Shown piece after piece: positions 1-6,781 of a stretch of 47,110 nucleotides of DNA; within the stretch, counting starts at the first letter, position 1; each line of letters starts with the position of its first letter. The notes under the pieces were generated by a model. It saw nothing but the letters and a program-made list of their open reading frames with translations, was not told where the DNA came from and made no database searches. The position numbers and the translations under genes are program-made. Source of the DNA: a virus. The stretch covers positions 1-47,110 of IMG/VR virus record IMGVR_UViG_3300021371_000028. The stretch is one strand, 5' to 3'.

Positions 1-642
1 TCTAAACGCTCCGCCAAATGGTCGAACAAATAATGCTAAAGTTGTTTCTTGATTTTTTGACGCTGATGACTGTATATTTAACATGTATCCAGTTTTACCT
101 GCCGGTATCGTATAAAAACACTGTAATGTTTGTCCATATCCAGCTGCAATCTCTGTTACAACCGTTGTTCCATTCTTTACCTGAATCTTACCAATATTTG
201 TAGCATCATGCATGAATGCACGATTAACTCTTAAAAATGTAGTTGATCCTGCTACTGGAGATGTTCCGGTTAATGTCAAAGTTTCTTCTACAAAATTATA
301 GTCAGTATCTAAACCTTGAATTGTAATGTCGCCTGTGTCAGATCCACTACTTGATACAGCTGTAATCGTATTTGCTGCAGTATCCCACGGATATAAAGCA
401 GAAGCTGAGGTATCTGCAGCTGTCCATACGGTAGACCATCCAGGAGTTGATGTTCCAAATACTGCACCATATTTATGTACTCCCGCGTATCCAGCTAGAT
501 CGCCGGCAGAGATGATTACATTTGATGCAGCACCAAATGTATTAATGATATTACCATCTTCATCCGCAATCATCACAACTTCATGCAAATCATTGTTTGC
601 GTTATGAAAGTGTTTTCCTCTACGCACAGAATATTGCGCCAT
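1..642 (-). CDS. Virion structural-type protein, 3' end beyond window
   Basis: Reading from the ATG at 642, 214 codons are open down to the left edge, so the C-terminus is missing. The protein begins MAQYSVRRGKHFHNANND and is rich in Gly, Thr, Ser and short beta-type stretches (for example GDITIQGLD, TLTLTGTSPVAGS). This composition is typical of phage tail, neck or fibre-associated proteins; I recognise the general style but cannot name a family. The start overlaps the stop of the upstream gene (TAATG), so the two are probably translated together from the late promoter near 2064. Structural role is inferred from composition and late expression only. Confidence 0.72.
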   Translation of the reverse strand, partial: MAQYSVRRGKHFHNANNDLHEVVMIADEDGNIINTFGAASNVIISAGDLAGYAGVHKYGAVFGTSTPGWSTVWTAADTSASALYPWDTAANTITAVSSSGSDTGDITIQGLDTDYNFVEETLTLTGTSPVAGSTTFLRVNRAFMHDATNIGKIQVKNGTTVVTEIAAGYGQTLQCFYTIPAGKTGYMLNIQSSASKNQETTLALFVRPFGGAFR

Positions 643-2033
643 TATATGTCCTTAGCGAATGTTTTAAATGCTTTAGTTAAAGTGCCAGTAACCGAAGGTT
701 GACTAGACCAGCTGGCCGATCCTTTATATCTAATTGATATATCAACTAAATCCATATCACCAATTGATAAAATCATTTTAAGAACGGCAGCCGTGGCTCC
801 GGGAGTTCCAGGTTGAATTGTTGTTGGATCTAGTCTAATATGAGGCTCTCCGCTTTGTAACAGCGCATGAAGTTTTTCCGCTATTGTATCAATTGTAAGA
901 GTTTCTCCATCTGATACTACTGGGCCCTTTTTAGGACCATAATCGCCAATTCCAGTTACAAGAGCAAAGTCAAAATCATGATCTTTTAATTTTTGCAAAT
1001 CCATTTTAAAAATTAATTGTGTTACTGTAGAGGCTACTGTTTTAGCGTCTTTTTCAAAAATTTCGGCTATCTTGGAAAATATACTTCCGGTTCCTCTTAA
1101 CTGCTTACTCATCCAATCACTCGGTAAAGTGGTAATAATTTTTTTCCATCCTGTTCCAATTTTGGCTCGATTATATTGAGTTTTAGTCAAATAACCTTCA
1201 GCATATGCCTTTTCAATTACACCTTTCATAAAAGATGCAACTGCATCATCATAATCATTTGCTAAAGTTTTATTACTAAGCAAATTGGATATGGATTTAT
1301 TTAAAATTGTCGGATCTGCGGTTGTCGGTCTATCTTTTTTCTTAAGAGAAATACCATAGTATTTAGTACCACGCTTAAGAATAATATCAGATGAATTATA
1401 GTCTTTCATCCCATATGCATTAATTTTAAATTGGGCAACATCTCTATGCCACACTCTACCGGTAATATAGGCTTTGGTCGCAACGCCACCAATAAATGAT
1501 TGGATTTCTTTAGCGGCCGAAATTGCCTGACAAAAATTAGAATATTCAGAATCAAAAGCATCTAGTTCTTTTTGAGAATAATCTTGAACTTTAGTCTTAA
1601 CTAAGGCCTTAGCATCATCAATCATTTTATCCAGCTCTTCAATATTTTCCGGAATTGTTATATTTTTCATGCATGAAATAACTGCAGCCATTAACTCATT
1701 TGGATCTGTGCGTCCACGCTTTCCATCTGGTTTAGTCTGAATATAAATTGATTTATCAATTCCTTTAACTCTGAAGTGTATATCTTTACTTGCTCTTCCA
1801 CTAGTAATTTCAATTGGTTCATAACCATTTGCTGTCGATAACCATGTGTATGCCGATGTGACATACGGCAACCTAGATTTATCTGGCATAGTTTGTGTAA
1901 GAGTAATTCTAGAACCAGTCTCTTTAACATATAGAGTTTCCGCGACACGCGCGCCTGGAAGAGCTGCTGCAATTGCAGCAGCTGCAGATACTGCTTGAGT
2001 ATTTTCCACAATAAATCCTTTAAAACTTTTCAT
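642..2033 (-). CDS. Late protein with possible nuclease-like (PD-(D/E)XK-type) segment
   Basis: A 463-residue protein starting MKSFKGFIVEN, an N-terminus style common in T4-like phages. An in-frame GTG 12 bases upstream is the alternative start; no clear Shine-Dalgarno decides, and ATG was chosen. In the first half, SSDIILKRGTKYYGISLKKK places an Asp about a dozen residues before a strand ending in SLKK, a spacing seen in PD-(D/E)XK nuclease folds in which the second acidic residue is replaced. This is a suggestion, not an assignment. The rest has no motif I recognise. A TATAAATA late promoter lies about 30 bases upstream and the next gene overlaps its stop, so it is a late, possibly virion, protein. 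Confidence 0.72.
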   Translation of the reverse strand: MKSFKGFIVENTQAVSAAAAIAAALPGARVAETLYVKETGSRITLTQTMPDKSRLPYVTSAYTWLSTANGYEPIEITSGRASKDIHFRVKGIDKSIYIQTKPDGKRGRTDPNELMAAVISCMKNITIPENIEELDKMIDDAKALVKTKVQDYSQKELDAFDSEYSNFCQAISAAKEIQSFIGGVATKAYITGRVWHRDVAQFKINAYGMKDYNSSDIILKRGTKYYGISLKKKDRPTTADPTILNKSISNLLSNKTLANDYDDAVASFMKGVIEKAYAEGYLTKTQYNRAKIGTGWKKIITTLPSDWMSKQLRGTGSIFSKIAEIFEKDAKTVASTVTQLIFKMDLQKLKDHDFDFALVTGIGDYGPKKGPVVSDGETLTIDTIAEKLHALLQSGEPHIRLDPTTIQPGTPGATAAVLKMILSIGDMDLVDISIRYKGSASWSSQPSVTGTLTKAFKTFAKDI

Positions 2034-2062
2034 GTACGATGCCACGATAAATTGTTATGAAT

Positions 2063-2218
2063 CTATTTATATAAAAGCTCCCATGCACCGCTATCGCATT
2101 CAGCTTGAAAAGAATCAAAAAATGCGTGTAGACGTTTAGCCTTACACGCATTGGTTCCTAAATGTACATCAGAAATAAAAACTGATCTGTACTTATCTTT
2201 CGTAGAGGTAGAGGTCAT
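2063..2218 (-). pseudogene. N-terminal remnant of calcineurin-like metallophosphoesterase
   Basis: A 51-codon frame from ATG 2218 to TAG 2063 contains VFISDVHLGTNACKAKRLHAF. The SDVHLG motif and the CKAKRL that follows are the start of LpxH-type calcineurin-like phosphoesterases (UDP-diacylglucosamine pyrophosphohydrolase-like), where Asp and His bind the metal pair. The family is normally about 250-270 residues; here everything after the first metal-binding strand is gone and the frame stops in the late promoter octamer. The ATG overlaps the end of the upstream gene by 26 bases. It may still be translated as a short peptide, but cannot be a working phosphoesterase. Confidence 0.6.
2064..2071 (-). 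promoter_or_regulatory. T4-type late promoter TATAAATA
   Basis: Exact match to the T4 late promoter octamer recognised by gp55-RNA polymerase. It sits 31 bases upstream of the chosen ATG of the 463-residue gene, and the octamer runs into the TAG stop of the phosphoesterase remnant. Its position immediately before a gene supports function, although about five chance matches per strand are expected in an AT-rich window of this size. Confidence 0.7.
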
Positions 2219-2477
2219 ACTTATCCGCGAACTGCAATGGAAGCTCCTGCTGTGGACGAAGATACATGTACGTGTTTGGATACTTTTCTTTGTAGTATGA
2301 TTTTACTGCATCAGAAGTACGTGATCCACGGCCATGCTTTTTCAGATAAAACTTTTTATCCGATGTTTTATTTATCTTACTCACGAGGCCACGAATAATA
2401 TCTAATAGATCTTTATCTTCTGAGGTATTAAAAAAAGTACCAATATAAGAATCTGCAACGCGCTTATTAATAATCAT
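2193..2477 (-). CDS. Hypothetical basic protein, 94 aa
   Basis: Starts MIINKRVADSY, with its ATG overlapping the last base of the preceding stop (TAATG), so it is the second gene of the operon driven by the early promoter at 2711-2738. Lys/Arg-rich middle (KKFYLKKHGRGSRTSD) and a Tyr-rich C-terminus (YLRP, YDLYLYER). No family recognised; the basic patch would fit nucleic-acid binding, which is only inference. Its 3' end overlaps the start of the phosphoesterase remnant. Confidence 0.75.
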   Translation of the reverse strand: MIINKRVADSYIGTFFNTSEDKDLLDIIRGLVSKINKTSDKKFYLKKHGRGSRTSDAVKSYYKEKYPNTYMYLRPQQELPLQFADKYDLYLYER

Positions 2478-2680
2478 TACTTAGCTCCTGTTGTAGCGTA
2501 AAAAGAATCTAGTGTTTCACCTAAGAAGTCATCGCCATTAGCAATGAATCGAGCCTGAGTCTTACCAAAAGACTCAAGAAGAATTTTGCCGATCTCAGCA
2601 ATAACTGCTCCTTCATCAGCAAAGTGAGTGTACTCGTACTTCTCTACGAGCTTGTTAACTACTAAATCTACTGTTTTCAT
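2477..2680 (-). CDS. Hypothetical early protein, 67 aa
   Basis: Begins MKTVDLVVNKLVEKYEY after a good AAGGAG ribosome site. First gene after the promoter at 2711-2738, so an early gene. Predicted mostly helical and acidic, ending TLDSFYATTGAK. It is coupled by stop/start overlap to the 94-residue gene. No recognisable domain. Confidence 0.75.
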   Translation of the reverse strand: MKTVDLVVNKLVEKYEYTHFADEGAVIAEIGKILLESFGKTQARFIANGDDFLGETLDSFYATTGAK

Positions 2681-2710
2681 AATTTTCTCCTTAATTCATT
2701 TTATAAGTTT

Positions 2711-2738
2711 ATTATACCATAAAATAAGAAAATGTACA
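2711..2738 (-). promoter_or_regulatory. Early promoter TGTACA-N16-TATAAT
   Basis: -35 TGTACA at 2733-2738 and -10 TATAAT at 2711-2716, spacing 16. The flanks GGTGTACATT and GGTATAAT are shared with promoters at 11121 and 11980. It drives the genes ending at 2193 and lies in the short gap after the glycosyltransferase gene. Confidence 0.8.
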
Positions 2739-2784
2739 CCACTTTATGTAAAAATGTTTTTTCAACAAAATCAATTAATTAAGA

Positions 2785-3498
2785 TTAACTATTAAAAATA
2801 GAATAAAGCTCGTCTTTTTCTTTAAACCATGCGTCGACGTATAAACCTTTTTTATGTTCTTCAAACCAAGGGCCTCCGTCTGTATAATGTAAAATTTTAG
2901 GATGGCCATCACGAGGTTCTTCATGAACGTTAATTAACCAATTCCACTCTTGTGTAAACTCACCAATTTCTTCATCTTTTAACCATTGAAATTGGTGAAA
3001 CCATATTCCACTATAATCTGTATTATTTACTAAATTTGGAGTTAAAGCTTTATTAGAAGGGTGTGCACAATTAAATAAAATTAAGCTTGACCAATTTTTT
3101 CTGGTAGTTCCATCGGAAAGTGTTGGGTATCTAAATTTATACTTACCGTCCATTTTATATCCCTCCTCAAATGTATACTCTGTTTTTGCAACCATAACAG
3201 CATATTTATCATCAACTTGGTCTAAAAGAGGATTAATATCTGTTAGCATCAACATATCACTATCAATAAAAGTTGCCCAACCTTGATAGTTATGTAAAAA
3301 TGGCACTAAGTATCGAGTAAAAGTAAATTCTGTTGCACTTAAAGGATCAAAAGGTCTAGTATAAATACCTGAGTCTCTCAACTCATGCTGTTTCAATGCT
3401 ATGACTTCAATATTATCGCTATACTTATGAAGGCTATATTTCATTACATCATAAGCAACAGATTGTCTTGTGTCCCAACCCATGTATAGTGTTCTCAT
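2785..3498 (-). CDS. GT-A glycosyltransferase (GT8-like)
   Basis: A 237-residue protein with the features of a nucleotide-sugar GT-A glycosyltransferase: N-terminal MRTLYMGWDTRQSVAYDVM, then a TRYLVPFLHNYQGWATFIDSDM segment in which DSD is the metal- and UDP-binding DxD motif, and an aromatic C-terminal region with HYTDGGPWF as seen in LPS-type and glycogenin-like transferases. It could decorate host surface glycans or phage DNA bases; the sequence does not tell which. It lies 11 bases after the small membrane protein gene and ends before the early promoter at 2711. Family call is good, acceptor unknown. Confidence 0.8.
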   Translation of the reverse strand: MRTLYMGWDTRQSVAYDVMKYSLHKYSDNIEVIALKQHELRDSGIYTRPFDPLSATEFTFTRYLVPFLHNYQGWATFIDSDMLMLTDINPLLDQVDDKYAVMVAKTEYTFEEGYKMDGKYKFRYPTLSDGTTRKNWSSLILFNCAHPSNKALTPNLVNNTDYSGIWFHQFQWLKDEEIGEFTQEWNWLINVHEEPRDGHPKILHYTDGGPWFEEHKKGLYVDAWFKEKDELYSIFNS

Positions 3499-3509
3499 TG
3501 AGTTTTATC

Positions 3510-3722
3510 CTACATATTGAAATCAGTTTTACCTTGTTTTACGACCTTTGTTATTATTGTTTGTCTATTTTTGTCGACACAAGTTTCTGTTTCTTTTGTT
3601 TCAATGAAAAAATAGTTTTTAGGAATAGTTGGGCAATTGCATGACTGCGAAGTATCTCCAACATATATGATAGCAAAATAAATTGCTATAGATATTGCAG
3701 ACACTTCTATTAGCCACTTCAT
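3510..3722 (-). CDS. Small membrane protein with cysteine-bearing periplasmic tail
   Basis: A 70-residue protein with one N-terminal transmembrane helix (about residues 4-21, EVSAISIAIYFAIIYV) followed by about 48 hydrophilic residues with three cysteines (CNC and C48). With the N-terminus inside, the tail would be periplasmic. Its ATG overlaps the lipoprotein stop (ATGA), so the two are co-translated and may act together at the envelope. No family recognised; the tail lacks the long coiled coil or Pro-rich region expected of a spanin. Confidence 0.7.
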   Translation of the reverse strand: MKWLIEVSAISIAIYFAIIYVGDTSQSCNCPTIPKNYFFIETKETETCVDKNRQTIITKVVKQGKTDFNM

Positions 3723-4306
3723 AGATTATCTAATGCTCCGCGCGCGGATTCAGATATTGCTTTAATCGCGCTGGTATCAGCTGGAGCTACAACTTCATTT
3801 TTCTTTACAGTTGTAGGGTTAAGTGAAAGAAGGATATAAGCTCGAAATTTATCATTTTCTCGAAAAACTTCTTTATCTTCAATTTCATATTTTGATACAT
3901 CAATGTCTTTAAATCCAGACTTTGATACGCGCTGTGTTTCTTCAACCACATTATCCGTGACTAAAGAATTATCAGACATAAACGTTTTAATTTCTGATGA
4001 TACAGTAGTACTCATCTTATCGCCTAAAACAATTTTAGCCTGGTGTAAAGCTTTATCAATTGAAAACTGCAAGTCGCTTGAAAGACCAGCGCCGGCGCCA
4101 TATATTTTATTTTCGTCATCTCGTGGCATATCAATATACCAAACTGGTATTGAATCATCGCGAAGTGGTTCTACTACTTTTGCGGCATCATTAATTTCCA
4201 CATCAATGACTTCAACTTCAGTTAGCGCATCATTTTCGGGCATTGCAGAACAACCGCCTAAAACGGCAAGGCTGACAAGCAGCCCTGCAAATTTTACATT
4301 TTTCAT
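3719..4306 (-). CDS. Outer-membrane-type lipoprotein, LPP20-like
   Basis: A 195-residue protein with a lipoprotein signal: MKNVKFAGLL, a hydrophobic core and lipobox LGGC with Cys19 as the lipidated residue. Asp is not at +2, so outer-membrane sorting is expected. The mature part has SIPVWYIDMPRDDENKIYGAG followed by a helix with repeated Ala, the pattern of the LPP20 lipoprotein domain (Pro-x-Trp-Tyr, then G-x-G and A-x3-A). Phage lipoproteins often alter the surface of infected cells, for example superinfection exclusion; that role here is inference. Start and stop overlap both neighbours by ATGA, which fixes the start. Confidence 0.75.
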   Translation of the reverse strand: MKNVKFAGLLVSLAVLGGCSAMPENDALTEVEVIDVEINDAAKVVEPLRDDSIPVWYIDMPRDDENKIYGAGAGLSSDLQFSIDKALHQAKIVLGDKMSTTVSSEIKTFMSDNSLVTDNVVEETQRVSKSGFKDIDVSKYEIEDKEVFRENDKFRAYILLSLNPTTVKKNEVVAPADTSAIKAISESARGALDNL

Positions 4307-4860
4307 GCAATAGACTCCAATGTTCGGAATAACTTAGATGGACGTTTTCGCTGACCACCTAATGAATATTTTGAGCTATATCCAAAATATTCAACGTTTA
4401 CACCGTATCTATCTTGATTGTGTGTAATGGTCGAGACTGCACGATATACTTTATCATATTCTTCTAAATTATCTTCTAGTCCTAATTTCGAAATTACTGA
4501 ATGACTAGTCCAAAACATATAATTTGGAAAGTCTTGAATAATTTTACTAACCTTTGACAAAAACTTTTGTCGTTCACTTAATTGAATTGGTTTTTCAATA
4601 ACCTTATTAGCTAATTCAATTAATACTTGAGTTTTACCAATATCTTGAAGTGAAAGTAAGTCGCATACTCGAGAAGAAAACTCAATACACTCTTTACGAG
4701 TATTAAATGATTTTAGTCTACGTTGAGGATGTTTATAATCATTTACATAAAACCATGAAGTATATTTTTTCGTAGCTCGAACTAAATATATGGCAAATCG
4801 TTGACCAGTTTTTTCATGAGTGAAAATATCTGGTGTTGATGGGTTTTTTACGCTTAACAT
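4303..4860 (-). CDS. Hypothetical protein, 185 aa
   Basis: Begins MLSVKNPSTPDIF; the ATG overlaps the DUF932 gene stop (TAATG). The N-terminal 60 residues alternate aromatic and basic residues (RFAIYLVRATKKYTSWFYVNDYKHPQRRL), the middle is helical and the C-terminus is basic (GGQRKRPSKLF). No motif assigns a function. It belongs to the operon DUF932 protein, this gene, lipoprotein and small membrane protein. Confidence 0.75.
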   Translation of the reverse strand: MLSVKNPSTPDIFTHEKTGQRFAIYLVRATKKYTSWFYVNDYKHPQRRLKSFNTRKECIEFSSRVCDLLSLQDIGKTQVLIELANKVIEKPIQLSERQKFLSKVSKIIQDFPNYMFWTSHSVISKLGLEDNLEEYDKVYRAVSTITHNQDRYGVNVEYFGYSSKYSLGGQRKRPSKLFRTLESIA

Positions 4861-5816
4861 TATGCTGCCTCCGCAAATTCAATTGCTGTTTCAAGTGCGT
4901 TCTTTTTACGTGTTTGGTTTCCGCCAAACCATGATGAATATAGACGATTGTCTGCGTTACGTCCTTGGACGTGATCGGTGTTAAATGTCACCGAGTTATA
5001 TGCTTGCCACCAACTACCTTCAGCGAACTGTGCACCTGGTTGAGTCTCAAGAACTTCAAGACATTGCTTAGCATTTCGTGACAAAGTGTCAATAGATAAT
5101 TTTTTATCCTGTACACGTTTGTCTGATGTACGTGGATAAACCGTGTTGTAGTATTCAATCAACTTATCCATTGAGAAACGCTTCGAACCAAGATACTCAG
5201 CCATCTCACGATATGTTGCAAGCTTTTCGGATGCAATGCCAAGAGCTTCCTTGACTTCACCTGGATTAAATTCAACACGGTGACCTACTTTCACTTGGCG
5301 TTCAGCTTGCATGCTGAGTGAAAGTGATAAGGTGTTATTACATACCACACGAATAGGAGTGAATCGAACATCGATTGACTTGCCGTATTGATGTGGGTTA
5401 GAGAAAAGGAGATACGATTCAACCGTATCGCCTCCAAAGAGATCGAATGATTCTTTAACCTTTGCTAAAGCCCATACCATTTGACCATCGCGAAGAGATC
5501 CAGCGGTGTGCATTTCCATATCACCAGCAAATACATATTCGCTGAAAAACTCAAAAGCCTGTTCGTTTTGAACGGGATTCCAGTCTTTACCTACGTTTGT
5601 AAGAACCTTTGCATCGGTTGAACGAACCAGTGACTTCATTCCGGTAGGAACTTTTTCACCATTAAAATCAACGAATGATTCACACTCATGAACAGTCCAA
5701 TCAACACCAGCCTTTTCCATCATTTGAACTGGACTAAGATCATTTGAAACAGAAACTCCAAGACCATGCCATGGAAGTTCACCTGCGTACGCCATAGTCT
5801 CAACTTGATGTGCCAT
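4860..5816 (-). CDS. DUF932 phage/plasmid-like protein
   Basis: A 318-residue protein beginning MAHQVETMAYAGELPWHGLG, the characteristic start of the DUF932 (TIGR03299) phage/plasmid-like family, with the family's WNPVQNEQAFEFF segment and C-terminal WQAYNSVTFNTDHVQGR. An upstream in-frame ATG at 5882 would put the promoter inside the gene, so the ATG at 5816, which follows AAAGGAA, was chosen. The family is widespread in phages and plasmids with no settled biochemical role. First gene after the early promoter at 5851-5879. Confidence 0.9.
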   Translation of the reverse strand: MAHQVETMAYAGELPWHGLGVSVSNDLSPVQMMEKAGVDWTVHECESFVDFNGEKVPTGMKSLVRSTDAKVLTNVGKDWNPVQNEQAFEFFSEYVFAGDMEMHTAGSLRDGQMVWALAKVKESFDLFGGDTVESYLLFSNPHQYGKSIDVRFTPIRVVCNNTLSLSLSMQAERQVKVGHRVEFNPGEVKEALGIASEKLATYREMAEYLGSKRFSMDKLIEYYNTVYPRTSDKRVQDKKLSIDTLSRNAKQCLEVLETQPGAQFAEGSWWQAYNSVTFNTDHVQGRNADNRLYSSWFGGNQTRKKNALETAIEFAEAA

Positions 5817-5850
5817 AATATAAATTCCTTTGTTTGTTTCTATGAGTACT

Positions 5851-5879
5851 ATTATACCAAAATAGCATTCAAAAGTAAA
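5851..5879 (-). promoter_or_regulatory. Early promoter TTTACT-N17-TATAAT
   Basis: -35 TTTACT at 5874-5879, -10 TATAAT at 5851-5856, spacing 17. Upstream lies AATTAATTGAAAAAA, almost the same as the tract upstream of the gp55 promoter at 39385, which looks like a shared UP-type element. Drives the DUF932 operon. Confidence 0.85.
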
Positions 5880-5911
5880 CAACTTTTTTCAATTAATTTA
5901 TATTATTTTTA

Positions 5912-6094
5912 TCAATAACTTGGAGTATCTTTTGAAAGTTCACGACACTTGATAAGCAAGAGATCTGCAACAATTTCATCAGGCAAATATTCGGGTTCAA
6001 ATGCTACACCATAATGCATACAATAGTGCAAATAATTTTCAGCTTCTACAAGATTAGCCGGAGTTAAATGATTTTTGTATTTATCTAGATACAC
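5912..6094 (-). CDS. Hypothetical protein, 60 aa
   Basis: Begins MYLDKYKNHLTPANLVEAE and is acidic and helical, with a His/Tyr/Cys cluster (YLHYCMHYG). Its ATG lies 14 bases inside the end of the signal-peptide gene, and it ends 33 bases before the DUF932 promoter. No family recognised. Confidence 0.65.
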   Translation of the reverse strand: MYLDKYKNHLTPANLVEAENYLHYCMHYGVAFEPEYLPDEIVADLLLIKCRELSKDTPSY

Positions 6095-6398
6095 TGGTGA
6101 ATCCCATTATGTTTGCGTTAATCCCTGAGGATATGATACATGCAGTTTCCATTTGTTTATTAATGGCAAGGAATGTCCATGTGCCAGTTACGTTATTCAT
6201 AAACAATGTATGATAAACGTCATGATTAGCTTGATTTGTGTCCATCGCTACAAAAACATTATCTTCCTGAAATCGTTTTTGAATGCCTTCTACAACTTCT
6301 TTTGCTGATGCGCAGACAATTGGCAGTGTGGTTTCTTTCAACTCAATGGCCTGTGAAGGAAAGGCAACTAACATAATCAAGAGTATTAGCTTTTTCAT
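6081..6398 (-). CDS. Secreted small protein with signal peptide
   Basis: A 105-residue protein with a clear Sec signal: MKKLILLIMLVAFPSQA followed by IELKE, predicted cleavage after Ala17. The mature part (about 88 residues) has two Cys and a segment FMNNVTGTWTFLAINK of likely beta strands, suggesting a periplasmic globular protein. The gene starts about 20 bases after the tmRNA terminator and has no promoter of its own visible, so it may depend on read-through from the tmRNA promoter. No known family. Confidence 0.7.
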   Translation of the reverse strand: MKKLILLIMLVAFPSQAIELKETTLPIVCASAKEVVEGIQKRFQEDNVFVAMDTNQANHDVYHTLFMNNVTGTWTFLAINKQMETACIISSGINANIMGFTSVSR

Positions 6399-6414
6399 AG
6401 CGTATTTCTCTTAA

Positions 6415-6445
6415 GTAAAAGAGGCTTCTGTTGCCAGGTGCCTCT
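6415..6445 (-). terminator. Terminator hairpin at tmRNA 3' end
   Basis: AGAGGC (6440-6445) pairs with GCCTCT (6420-6425) across a 14-base loop and is followed by TTTTA. It lies at the expected 3' end of the coding piece of the tmRNA. The loop can also pair CCAG with CTGG, so part of this may be a pseudoknot of the mature RNA. Confidence 0.6.
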
Positions 6446-6697
6446 GGAACCCCGCTACCTCAATCAGGCAGCAAGTGCAAAATTATCGTCGTTTGCATTT
6501 ATATCTATAGAGATCTCTTTTAATTTTCCATCTGCCTGTCGAACCTATTCACCCCCATCAAAAGCACACCCCCGGTTTATCAGCCCGTTGCTCCTTCTTT
6601 GGGAATCCAAAGGCCAGCAGGATGTGCTTTTGGTGGAGGTGGAGGGATTCGCACCCTCGTCCAAACACTTTCCAATTAACGTCTTTAACCTCTATTA
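6416..6697 (-). ncRNA. ssrA: Circularly permuted (two-piece) tmRNA
   Basis: Transfer-messenger RNA for ribosome rescue, in permuted order. First the acceptor piece (about 6697-6631): T-arm GAGGG-TGCGAAT-CCCTC (6658-6642), acceptor strand CACCTCC, discriminator A and encoded CCA at 6633-6631. Then a 74-base intervening segment, closed by AAAAGCACA (6623-6631) pairing with TGTGCTTTT (6560-6568). Then the coding piece from 6556: GGGGGTGAATAGGTTCGACAGG, the classic tmRNA 5' end. GGGGGTG pairs with CACCTCC over 7 bp with a G-U at the third pair, the alanyl-tRNA synthetase identity element. A long P2 helix joins the pieces (CAGGCA with TGTTTG; AATTAA with TTAATT). The reading frame encodes the tag ANDDNFALAA. 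A promoter and a terminator flank it. Piece ends after processing are inferred. Confidence 0.95.
6464..6496 (-). other. tmRNA tag reading frame ANDDNFALAA
   Basis: Resume codon GCA at 6494-6496, then codons for N-D-D-N-F-A-L-A-A and TGA at 6464-6466. The ending ALAA is the ClpXP/ClpAP-type degradation signal of bacterial tags (E. coli tag ANDENYALAA). Length and sequence are those of a functional tag. Confidence 0.93.
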
Positions 6698-6703
6698 CTA
6701 TAT

Positions 6704-6732
6704 ATTATACCATGTTTTTCTATGAATGTAAA
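6704..6732 (-). promoter_or_regulatory. tmRNA promoter TTTACA-N17-TATAAT
   Basis: -35 TTTACA at 6727-6732, -10 TATAAT at 6704-6709, spacing 17. Transcription should begin near 6697, just before the acceptor piece. Same class as the phage's early promoters, so the tmRNA would be made by unmodified host RNA polymerase early in infection. Confidence 0.85.
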
Positions 6733-6742
6733 TGTTTTTTCT

Positions 6743-6750
6743 TATAAATA
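6743..6750 (+). promoter_or_regulatory. T4-type late promoter TATAAATA, plus strand
   Basis: Exact late octamer on the plus strand, 30 bases upstream of the only convincing plus-strand gene. It lies back to back with the tmRNA promoter on the other strand (6704-6732), making a divergent early/late promoter region. Confidence 0.7.
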
Positions 6751-6753
6751 ATT

Positions 6754-6781
6754 ATGACTCTAGAGAGAAGGGGAGAGTCAT
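6754..6781 (+). promoter_or_regulatory. Leader hairpin enclosing the ribosome site
   Basis: ATGACTCT (6754-6761) is perfectly complementary to AGAGTCAT (6774-6781). The 12-base loop holds the purine-rich AGAGAGAAGGGG, and the stem includes the first two bases of the start codon at 6780. In the late transcript this would present or hide the ribosome site, so translation may be regulated. Confidence 0.55.

Noticed and set aside
3510-4306. Spanin pair (inner-membrane protein plus lipoprotein)
   Set aside because: The lipoprotein is too large and has an LPP20-like domain, and the small protein lacks the long periplasmic coiled coil.
6631-6700. Ordinary tRNA gene
   Set aside because: The T-arm and CCA are there but no anticodon arm follows; the 5' half lies downstream with the tag frame, so it is tmRNA.
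6438-6725. Plus-strand open frame of 95 residues
   Set aside because: It lies entirely over the tmRNA gene on the other strand and has no ribosome site or protein-like composition.
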